DNA of 64,000 nt from Hallerella sp964587155 (GTDB lineage Bacteria > Fibrobacterota > Fibrobacteria > Fibrobacterales > Fibrobacteraceae), in NCBI GenBank assembly GCA_964587155.1, contig CAZPKF010000014.1, positions 1 to 64,000 of the forward strand, read 5' to 3'. The notes beneath the pieces are model-generated. The model was not told the DNA's origin and did no database searches. It saw only the letters and a program-made list of their open reading frames with translations. Both the position numbers and the translations under genes were made by a program. Numbering within the stretch: position 1 is the first letter of the stretch; each line of letters starts with the position of its first letter. Positions 35,441 through 42,395 of the stretch are shown here, piece by piece.

Positions 35441-37957
35441 ATGCGCAACCTCCGGTTTCGAATCCTTTTCTTCCTCCTCGCGTTCGCCGCATCGGCGTTC
35501 CCCTTGTCGATGGAGAAAGAACTTTACGAAGCCGTTTACGAATTCGAATTCAAAGGGAATTTTTCGGACGCGCAGGACATGCTCGCCAAAATTTCCATTG
35601 AAGGCGATGAAGAAGACAAAAGCGAAGCTTTCTTTTTGCTGGGCAAAATTCAGGAATTGTCCGAAACTCCACAAAATGCGACTTTTTATTATCGGCAATC
35701 CCTAGAAAATCCAAGGACCGCGCGCAAAGCTTTCTTTCTGGCCAGTCGCATCGCCCTTTTGGATACGACTCCCGAACGACTCGTTGACCGCCGCCGTCAC
35801 TTTGAAGCTTCGATTCAAAAGACATTCCCCGGAAGCGCCCCTGCGATTCTCCTGTCAAACGGAAAACTTTACCGGCTGCAGGGCGAAAAATTCATCGCCG
35901 AACATCAGAACATCCCCACAAACGCCGAAGTTCTGGCGATTGCGCCGGCAGGCATCTGGTATTCCTTAAACGACAGAAAAAAACTGTTTTTCCGGCCAAA
36001 AGATTCCCGTCAGCCGAACCGGACTTATTCGTTCGATTCCGAAATCTCGACAGTCCTCCCCATCTCCAGCACAAACGCCATGGTGATGACAGAGAAGAGT
36101 TTCGCTTATACGGGAAACGAAGGTATCCGATTTTCCGTCGAAATCCGTTACCGGGGATGTTCTCCTGTCGGGATTTACACGCCATTGAACGAGCTCATCT
36201 TGAATTGCCCGGACAACGCGATGCATTTTTTGAACGCCGAAACGGGAGCTGAAGAACGTCTGATCTCCTTCGTGGATCCCATTTGGCAAACCCTCTTGAC
36301 CGAAGACGGCATTTTCGCCATTTCTTCTTCGACTATCCGCCATTACAGACCGCCCGAAAATTCGGGACTCATTTGGAAACATGAAGGAAACGCAATCGAA
36401 TCGGTCATCTTTTTTGGAACTCAAATAGCCCTTTTGGAAAGCGGTGGAAATCTGAAATTACTCGACCCACAGACCGGGCGCGAAACCGCACGGGCAGCAG
36501 TCGATGGCGAAAGCCTTTTTGAAATTTCAAAAGGCGCGCTGGGAATTTTTTCGCAAGAAGGCGCATTGACCGTTCTTGACACCGCCCTGCATCCCATTTG
36601 GCACTACCACTTTGGAAAGCCTCTTTCGGCACAGCCCATCAAAAGCGAAGGCCGATTATTCCTTCCCTTTTCCGGTGGAGAGCTCCTTCCCATGACGACC
36701 CTCCACTATGGGAAAAAGCCTATCCTTTCCCAACAATACGCCGACAAGGCTTCTGCATTCCAGTACCAGGGAGAGTGGGATTCCGCACTCGTTTACGTTG
36801 ATTCCGTCAAAGAACTCGAACCGGGAAACCCGACAGCCAGTTACATTCTCGCAGTCAACATGGAGCGGACCGGAGCCGATGAATTGAAACGCGCCGAAGC
36901 CTGGTCCAATGCGGTCCGGTATTCTTACGGTGACACAAAAACTGCCGCCGCCATCCTGGACCATTATGCGAAAATCATCGGAGCCTCTTACGCCCGCTCC
37001 CTCCCCCTCTCTCCGCATACGCTTTATCCGAATTTATTTGGAGCAGGGCACAGGCTGTTCACGGTAGATCCTGCCGCCCAGAAAATGTTCGCCATCGACG
37101 CCGCCTCGGGAAACATCCGATGGACGCGCGAACTCGGCAGCCAAGAAACAAGTCCCCTTTTGTCGAACGATGCGTCCCATCTCGCTTTTGCAAACGGCTT
37201 CCGCGTCAACGTTTTGGATCTTTCCGCAAATGGCGGCACGCAATATTCAGAACTCCCCGGAAAACCATTTCAGATCCAATTTGCCGACGGGACGCTTTAC
37301 GTATCGACATGGAACGGCTATTTCATCAAACTGTTGCCGCCCCATTACCGAATCGCATGGGCTAGGAAACTGTTCAACATGCCGTTCCTCTTCAACTTCT
37401 CGAAATCAGCCATTTCCGTTGCGAGCCTGGAAGGCGATTGGGGTTTCGTCAACTCGGCTACGGGTCAAAATGCGCAGCCTTTCAGGAATATCGACCAGAA
37501 CGTCGTTTCGGCGGATTTGTCAGACAGCCTCCTTGCGCTGGCGACGGATCAAAGAGAAATCCGGATTTACAGTGCCAACGGCAAAGAACCTTTGAACGTC
37601 ATCGCTGCCCCCGCCGAAATACTTTCCCTCAAATGGATTTCCCTGGGCGAAAACCCGTATTTGCTAGTCGGATTTTCAAACCAAAAACTCTGCCTTTTTT
37701 CTCTTACATCCAAAGAGCCCATCTGGACTTATGCCGGAAACGGGTCGGTCTACATGACTCCAATCGTCAACGGGAACAGCATTTACATCGACCAAAATTC
37801 CCACATCGCCAGAATTTCCCTTTCCAAGGGCACGCTGGAATTCCGCTACCCTACGCCCGGCGGCGCAGGAACCCCTTTCATTTTAGACAACACCTTGTTT
37901 TGCACATCGCCCAAACGCCTACTCTATGCGTTTCCGCTGTCAAAGCAAGGCCTGTGA
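35441..37957 (+). CDS. Secreted TPR plus PQQ-type beta-propeller protein
   Basis: 838 residues from ATG 35441, two bases after the response-regulator stop. Signal peptide (ILFFLLAFAASAFP), then TPR-like helices (about 25-110), then two runs of PQQ/BamB-like propeller repeats (about 130-430 and 540-838) with words such as LLDPQTGRETA, MFAIDAASGNIRWTREL, LYVSTWNGYFIKLL and GSVYMTPIVNGNSIYI; TPR-like helices lie between (about 450-530). It resembles BamB-like scaffold proteins of the envelope, but the exact role is unknown. The frame stays open further upstream inside the response-regulator gene; that part is not coding. Confidence 0.8.
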   Translation: MRNLRFRILFFLLAFAASAFPLSMEKELYEAVYEFEFKGNFSDAQDMLAKISIEGDEEDKSEAFFLLGKIQELSETPQNATFYYRQSLENPRTARKAFFLASRIALLDTTPERLVDRRRHFEASIQKTFPGSAPAILLSNGKLYRLQGEKFIAEHQNIPTNAEVLAIAPAGIWYSLNDRKKLFFRPKDSRQPNRTYSFDSEISTVLPISSTNAMVMTEKSFAYTGNEGIRFSVEIRYRGCSPVGIYTPLNELILNCPDNAMHFLNAETGAEERLISFVDPIWQTLLTEDGIFAISSSTIRHYRPPENSGLIWKHEGNAIESVIFFGTQIALLESGGNLKLLDPQTGRETARAAVDGESLFEISKGALGIFSQEGALTVLDTALHPIWHYHFGKPLSAQPIKSEGRLFLPFSGGELLPMTTLHYGKKPILSQQYADKASAFQYQGEWDSALVYVDSVKELEPGNPTASYILAVNMERTGADELKRAEAWSNAVRYSYGDTKTAAAILDHYAKIIGASYARSLPLSPHTLYPNLFGAGHRLFTVDPAAQKMFAIDAASGNIRWTRELGSQETSPLLSNDASHLAFANGFRVNVLDLSANGGTQYSELPGKPFQIQFADGTLYVSTWNGYFIKLLPPHYRIAWARKLFNMPFLFNFSKSAISVASLEGDWGFVNSATGQNAQPFRNIDQNVVSADLSDSLLALATDQREIRIYSANGKEPLNVIAAPAEILSLKWISLGENPYLLVGFSNQKLCLFSLTSKEPIWTYAGNGSVYMTPIVNGNSIYIDQNSHIARISLSKGTLEFRYPTPGGAGTPFILDNTLFCTSPKRLLYAFPLSKQGL

Positions 37958-37967
37958 GGTAAAGAAC

Positions 37968-38438
37968 ATGGACGAAAACTTGACAGAAAACGAAAAACGC
38001 CAATTGGAATGGATGGATCACAATCCACTGCAAGACAAAGACGGCCTAATCGAAGCCGCCCGCGAAGAAAAAGAAGCCGCCAAAGCGACCCTCCGCAAAA
38101 TCAAACGCCCGCGGAAGAATCCAGCCGCCTGGAATTTTCCAGAACCCGAAGAAGAAATCGACCTCCACGGATACGTCGCCGATGAAGCGGCGACCGCCGT
38201 CGAAAATCTGATGGAAGGAATGAAGCGCGCGGGACTATCCGTTCTCCGCATCATCCACGGAGGCGGAAACCCCGAATACGGCAACGTCAAACGCATCATC
38301 GACAAGAAAGTCGCCACCGTTTGGCGGCACAAAGTCGTTTTTTACAAAACAGAACCCAATAATTCGGGATCTAGCATCATGAAAATCGGACAGAACAATT
38401 CCTTCAACGTCATTCCCCGCGACAGACGCCGAAAATAA
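37968..38438 (+). CDS. Smr-domain protein
   Basis: 156 residues. A charged N-terminal half is followed by the small MutS-related (Smr) domain: EIDLHGYVADEAATAVENLM with the LDLHG-type motif, VLRIIHGGGNPEYGNVKRII with the HG-x-G motif, and VVFYKTEP. Stand-alone Smr proteins are nucleases acting on nucleic acids, some on mRNA of collided ribosomes. Last gene of the LysM-kinase run, 10 bases after the previous stop. Confidence 0.88.
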   Translation: MDENLTENEKRQLEWMDHNPLQDKDGLIEAAREEKEAAKATLRKIKRPRKNPAAWNFPEPEEEIDLHGYVADEAATAVENLMEGMKRAGLSVLRIIHGGGNPEYGNVKRIIDKKVATVWRHKVVFYKTEPNNSGSSIMKIGQNNSFNVIPRDRRRK

Positions 38439-38484
38439 TCCAATTTATTTCACCAGACCCCTTGCGAAATTGTCATTTTTTTTC

Positions 38485-38490
38485 TAAAAT
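38485..38490 (+). promoter_or_regulatory. Predicted -10 element of tRNA-Pro(CGG)
   Basis: TAAAAT preceded by TTTC, with a possible -35 TTGCGA at 38462-38467 (17-base spacer); ends 11 nt before the mature tRNA. Confidence 0.5.
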
Positions 38491-38501
38491 TGGAACGTCT
38501 C

Positions 38502-38575
38502 CGGAATATAGCTCAGCCTGGTAGAGCGCTTGCTTCGGGAGCAAGAGGTCGTGGGTCCGAATCCCGCTATTCCGA
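38502..38575 (+). tRNA. tRNA-Pro(CGG)
   Basis: 74 bases with a 7-bp acceptor stem (CGGAATA/TATTCCG) and discriminator A, D arm GCTCAGCCTGGTAGAGC, anticodon stem CTTGC/GCAAG around TTCGGGA (anticodon CGG), and T stem GTGGG/CCCGC. The C1-G72 start is usual for bacterial tRNA-Pro. CCA is not encoded. The T loop reads TCCGAAT, so position 55, almost always T, is C here. Confidence 0.95.
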
Positions 38576-38576
38576 T

Positions 38577-38606
38577 AAAGAACATCATTTGATGTTCTTT
38601 TTTTTG
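38577..38606 (+). terminator. Rho-independent terminator after tRNA-Pro(CGG)
   Basis: AAAGAACATC and GATGTTCTTT form a 10-bp stem with a 4-base loop, followed by TTTTT. Confidence 0.9.
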
Positions 38607-38621
38607 TGTCTGTTGGAAAAC

Positions 38622-38786
38622 TTTTTGCAAAAACGGCTCGCCTTTGACGGTAAAATCGTGCAAACATCCCCCACTCGCAGAAAAGGGGTTCCTCTGAGTC
38701 CCCTCAACGAAAGTTTTTCCATCTTCTCACCGTTCAAATTTCCAAAAACTCATTTCTAATTCCAAACTCCCCATTCCCAATTCCTT
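38622..38786 (-). repeat. Dispersed intergenic repeat, copy D (reverse orientation)
   Basis: Read on the minus strand it gives GGAGTTTGGAATTAG, TTTGAACGGTGAGAAG, ACTTTCGTTGAGGGGACTC, CCTTTTCTGCGAG, TTTGCACGATTTTACC and AAAGGCGAGCCGTTTTTG. Close to C1 in the first half and to copy E in the second. This fills most of the gap between the tRNA and the next gene. Confidence 0.8.
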
Positions 38787-38847
38787 AAAATCCAGGACAC
38801 TATCTAATTTTGTCATTTTTAGACATTTTAAGCATCCTTTTATAATC

Positions 38848-38853
38848 TATAAT
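38848..38853 (+). promoter_or_regulatory. Predicted -10 element of the 38882 lipoprotein gene
   Basis: TATAAT (a second TATAAT at 38841-38846 is also possible), followed by a leader of about 25 nt with AAGGGA before ATG 38882. Confidence 0.45.
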
Positions 38854-38881
38854 TAAGATAAAACAATACAAGGGATTCATC

Positions 38882-39301
38882 ATGTTCAGAAAACTTGTCA
38901 AACCCATTTGCGTCCTCTGGTTGTTGGAAGCCATTTTTTTATCCGGCTGCAACACATTCGAAAGCGACGTCTACGTAATTGAACCAGGAATTGACATTGC
39001 CATTATCGACGCGTATTTTTCTCAAAATCCCTACCTCCATTCGATAAACGTCGTTTTTCGAAACAACAACGGCTGGCCTTTGCCCTATTTACAAATGGAT
39101 TACCACATTCAATGCGATTCTGGCGAGAAAATTTACAAGACGGAAACCTTCCTCTTCAATTCAAACGAACAAATTTCCAAAACGTTTTCCATCGATCAAA
39201 AAGCATCTTCTTGCCAATTCACCATCAACACCATCCGCGCGCCTTACGACCCGGATTACGGCAATTGGACAGGAAATTTCCTCATTACTATCGACTACTG
39301 A
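38882..39301 (+). CDS. Small lipoprotein of unknown function
   Basis: 139 residues, signal peptide with lipobox FLSGC (Cys23). The mature part has strand-like segments (INVVFRNNNGWPLPYLQMDYHIQC, NSNEQISKTFSI, CQFTINTI, WTGNFLITIDY) and three cysteines, suggesting a small beta-sandwich; no family recognised. AAGGGA lies upstream of ATG 38882. Its 3' end overlaps that of the convergent aminotransferase gene by 14 bases. Confidence 0.75.
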   Translation: MFRKLVKPICVLWLLEAIFLSGCNTFESDVYVIEPGIDIAIIDAYFSQNPYLHSINVVFRNNNGWPLPYLQMDYHIQCDSGEKIYKTETFLFNSNEQISKTFSIDQKASSCQFTINTIRAPYDPDYGNWTGNFLITIDY

Positions 39302-40448
39302 TTCCGTCTGCAACAGTCGAACAAATCCGTTCCACAGCCTTTTCAAAAATTTCCGGTTCAACAAGCAAGCTGACGACAATCCATCCGTCTTCGTCAAAAT
39401 CGAAAAGAAATCCCGGTTGAACCAGAACTTTAGCCTCGCGGAGCAATCGGAGCGTCAAGGCCTCATCCTCTTCTCCGTCGAAATGGAGCGCGGCATACCA
39501 GCCGCCTTGTACAGACGGACAAACTGCCGTCGGGAACTTCCTTTTCAAAAAGGACAGGTTCCGAAGGATTTTGCAAGACAGTTCTTTTTCATATTCCAAA
39601 GACTTTTCAAGCATCGGACGGGCAAGCGCAAAAGCTGGCGAAGAAACGCTCAAATAAGCGTCCGCCACAAATTCCAATGCAGGCAACAGGGCTTTTCCCA
39701 GTTTTCCCGGTCGAAACGCCATCCAGCCCAATTTCAACTGCGGAGAACCGACAGATTTGGAAAATCCACCCAAAAAAAACACGGGGACATCTTTTGAATC
39801 CCAATTCCACGGTCTATCCGTTCCATCGTAAATAAAATCCCCAAAGACTTCGTCGACGACAATCGCCAGATCTTCCCGATGGGCAAATTCCACAGCGGCC
39901 TCCCATTCCGCTTTAGAAAAAACATGTCCCGTAGGATTATTTGGAGAAACGATCAGCAAAATTTTCGCATGGGGCGGAAACGCATACAGAGAATCCACGT
40001 CCAAGCTCCATTTTCCATTCCGCTCCGAAAGGAAATACGGAGCTGTCTTCAAATATTCCAGCGAAGCCAACGAGTCGAGCAGCGGATAACCGGGAAGCGG
40101 TGTAAGCACCACATCGCCCGCATCGCAAAAGACTTTGAACAAAATAGCGTAAGCTTCACTCGTACTGGCGGTGAGCAAAATGCTCTCCGCATCAAAATTG
40201 CCGCCGCGTTCCGCATAATATTTCGAAACGGCCGTGCGGGATTCTTCCCAACCGCAAGCATCCGGATTCCACTTGGAAAATTGAGGGATTCCCAGCGGAA
40301 GCGCCGATTCCAAATCGAAAGCCCCTCCAGCACGAAGCGGACTCGAAACAGTCAAATCCGTGTAATCCGCCGAGCGCTTGATTTGCGACAACTGAATAAA
40401 AAACGGAGAATCCGTCAAATTCTCCGGAAGCCTTTTCGAAAGGCGCAT
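39288..40448 (-). CDS. PLP-dependent aminotransferase, class I/II
   Basis: 386 residues with the fold-type I aminotransferase motifs: ESALPLGIPQFSKWNPDACG near the start, LLIVSPNNPTGHVFS near residue 170, VDEVFGDF and the PLP-lysine stretch GGFSKSVGSPQLKLGW near residue 235. A substrate cannot be named from the sequence; aspartate- and alanine-type enzymes share this layout. It follows a 55-residue membrane protein gene by one base (TGATATG). Confidence 0.88.
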   Translation of the reverse strand: MRLSKRLPENLTDSPFFIQLSQIKRSADYTDLTVSSPLRAGGAFDLESALPLGIPQFSKWNPDACGWEESRTAVSKYYAERGGNFDAESILLTASTSEAYAILFKVFCDAGDVVLTPLPGYPLLDSLASLEYLKTAPYFLSERNGKWSLDVDSLYAFPPHAKILLIVSPNNPTGHVFSKAEWEAAVEFAHREDLAIVVDEVFGDFIYDGTDRPWNWDSKDVPVFFLGGFSKSVGSPQLKLGWMAFRPGKLGKALLPALEFVADAYLSVSSPAFALARPMLEKSLEYEKELSCKILRNLSFLKRKFPTAVCPSVQGGWYAALHFDGEEDEALTLRLLREAKVLVQPGFLFDFDEDGWIVVSLLVEPEIFEKAVERICSTVADGISSR

Positions 40449-40449
40449 A

Positions 40450-40617
40450 TCATTTTTTCCTTTTCCAGGCTACGATGAGGACAGTCGCCAGGGCGACGCC
40501 CGCAGGAACGGCTGCCACGAGAAAAACGACAAGGACTTTTTGCATTTGCGAAAGCCCTTGCACCTTTTCCCGGAAATCCCGGATTTTTCGCCGTGCCAGC
40601 CCCAGTTTTCCCATCAT
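40450..40617 (-). CDS. Small membrane protein (55 residues)
   Basis: ATG 40617 to TGA 40450, between glyS and the aminotransferase. A basic, coiled N-terminal half (GLARRKIRDFREKVQGLSQ) is followed by one membrane segment (about 28-50, VLVVFLVAAVPAGVALATVLIVA) and a WKRKK tail. Basic flanks and an uninterrupted hydrophobic stretch make chance unlikely. No family recognised. Confidence 0.6.
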   Translation of the reverse strand: MMGKLGLARRKIRDFREKVQGLSQMQKVLVVFLVAAVPAGVALATVLIVAWKRKK

Positions 40618-40635
40618 GCGAGGCAACTTGGAGCG

Positions 40636-42048
40636 TTACTTCAAATGGGCCGAAAGCCAATTGCTCAGCTCTTCGATTTTCACGTGTTCCTGCTTCATGG
40701 AGTCGCGTTCGCGGACGGTGACCATTCCCTTGTATTCGGGGTTCACGTCGTCTCCCTCGCCGATCGTATCGAAATCGACCGTGATGCAGAACGGCGTTCC
40801 CAATTCGTCTTGACGGCGGTAACGCTTTCCAATCGATTGTGTCTCGTCATATTCGACGTTGAAGTCCTGGAGGAGCTTTTTGTAAAGATCTTCGGCGACT
40901 TCCTTGACTTTTCCCTTTTTCACGAGCGGAAGAATCGCGGCCTTGACCGGGGCAACCTTCGGACTGAAGTGCAAAACGACACGTTCTTCGCCGTTTTCGA
41001 GTTTTTCGACATCGTAAGCGTCGCAAAGGAGCACAAGCAGCAAGCGGTCCACGCCGAGGGAGGGCTCCACGACGTAAGGAATGTAACGCTTATTGTTCAC
41101 CGCGTCAAAATATTCCATTTTGACCTTGGACTCTTTCTGGTGCTGGGTCAAATCGAAATCGGTGCGGCTAGCGATTCCCCACAGTTCGCCCCAGCCAAAC
41201 GGGAAGTTGTATTCAATGTCGGATGTTCCATTCGAATAATGGGAAAGTTCTTCTTTCGCATGTTCGCGGAGGCGGAGCTTCTCTTTGTTCACTCCCAGGC
41301 CTTCCACAAAGTCCACGCAGAACTTTTTCCAATAGTCATACCATTCCTTTTCGGTACCCGGTTCGCAGAAGAACTCGAGTTCCATCTGTTCAAATTCACG
41401 GGTGCGGAAGATGAAGTTCCCCGGCGTGATTTCGTTGCGGAATGATTTTCCAATTTGCCCGACGCCAAACGGAATCTTGGGGCGGACATTGTCCATGATG
41501 TTTTTGAAGTTGATGAAAATTCCCTGCGCCGTTTCCGGACGGAGGAATACCTTGTTGCCCGTACCTTCGAGAACGCCGAGCTGAGTCTGGAACATGAGGT
41601 TAAAGGCGCGCGGTTCCGTGAAATCCGTCTTGCCGCATTTGGGGCATTCGATTTGATTGTCGACCATCATCTGGTGAATTTCCGGGAAGGTCTTACCGGC
41701 GCAGCATCCTTCACCGAGTTTTTCTTCGAGAAGCTGGTCCGCGCGGAAGCGTTCGTGGCAGGCCTTGCAATCGACAAGAGGGTCCGAGAAATTCGAAACG
41801 TGACCCGAAGCCTGCCAAACCCGCGGATTCAAGAGAATGGACGAATCGAGACCGACAACGTCCGGGCGGCTAGAGACAAACGTTTTCCACCAGAGGTTCT
41901 TGATGTTGCGCTTCAGCTCGATACCGTAGGGACCGTAATCCCACGTATTCGCCAGCCCATCGTAAATTTCGGAACCGGGAAAAATGAATCCGCGTCTTTT
42001 GCAGAGGGAAATCAAATCTTTGAGCGCATTCTGTACTGTTTTGGCCAT
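40636..42048 (-). CDS. glyS: Glycyl-tRNA synthetase (single-chain, alpha2 type)
   Basis: 470 residues, class II synthetase that charges tRNA-Gly. Motifs are RRGFIFPGSEIYDGLANTWDYGP at the N-terminus, a zinc-type CxxC...CPKC region (about 92-150), motif 2 GKSFRNEITPGNFIFRTREFEQMELEFF near residue 215 and motif 3 VEPSLGVDRLLL near 335, then the anticodon-binding domain. AAGGA lies before ATG 42048 in a leader of about 25 nt, downstream of TATATT at 42078-42083. Confidence 0.97.
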   Translation of the reverse strand: MAKTVQNALKDLISLCKRRGFIFPGSEIYDGLANTWDYGPYGIELKRNIKNLWWKTFVSSRPDVVGLDSSILLNPRVWQASGHVSNFSDPLVDCKACHERFRADQLLEEKLGEGCCAGKTFPEIHQMMVDNQIECPKCGKTDFTEPRAFNLMFQTQLGVLEGTGNKVFLRPETAQGIFINFKNIMDNVRPKIPFGVGQIGKSFRNEITPGNFIFRTREFEQMELEFFCEPGTEKEWYDYWKKFCVDFVEGLGVNKEKLRLREHAKEELSHYSNGTSDIEYNFPFGWGELWGIASRTDFDLTQHQKESKVKMEYFDAVNNKRYIPYVVEPSLGVDRLLLVLLCDAYDVEKLENGEERVVLHFSPKVAPVKAAILPLVKKGKVKEVAEDLYKKLLQDFNVEYDETQSIGKRYRRQDELGTPFCITVDFDTIGEGDDVNPEYKGMVTVRERDSMKQEHVKIEELSNWLSAHLK

Positions 42049-42077
42049 ATCGAGTCCTTTTGAAGTTTTTCACGACA

Positions 42078-42083
42078 AATATA
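42078..42083 (-). promoter_or_regulatory. Predicted -10 element of glyS
   Basis: TATATT followed by TG on the minus strand, about 29 nt before ATG 42048; the leader contains AAGGA. Confidence 0.45.
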
Positions 42084-42087
42084 AAAA

Positions 42088-42246
42088 ATGAGGAATTAAA
42101 AATGTGGAATGTATAATGCGTAATTCGGAATTAGAGTCTTGAACTGAAATCTCTCCGTGGTGGGGTTTCGCACGAAAAGCCTTTTCTGCGGATGGGGTGA
42201 ATTTTTGCACGATTTTACCGTCAAAGGCGAGCCGTTTTAGTGAACT
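42088..42246 (+). repeat. Dispersed intergenic repeat, copy E
   Basis: GAGGAATTAAAAATGTGGAATG, GAATTAGAG, GTGGGGTTTCGCACGAAAAG, CCTTTTCTGCGG, GGGGTGAATTTTTGCACGATT and AAAGGCGAGCCGTTTTAGTGA. It lies between the divergent glyS and valS starts, so it cannot be only a 3'-end signal. The rest of the gap (42247-42380) shows more GGAATGAG-type words and nothing else. Confidence 0.8.
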
Positions 42247-42381
42247 TTGGACTGCCCCTTTGGAATTACGAGGAGTGAGGAACTGGCAGTAAGTACTCGT
42301 TAGTCAAGAGTTTGGAATGAGAAATGAAATGTGCTGAGTAGTTTTCAAAGGACTCTTTAATCTAGAATCCTTTCTTTTTGC

Positions 42382-42387
42382 TAGATT
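42382..42387 (+). promoter_or_regulatory. Predicted -10 element of valS (leaderless)
   Basis: TAGATT, 8 nt before ATG 42396; no Shine-Dalgarno. Confidence 0.4.
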
Positions 42388-42395
42388 TAGGCATT

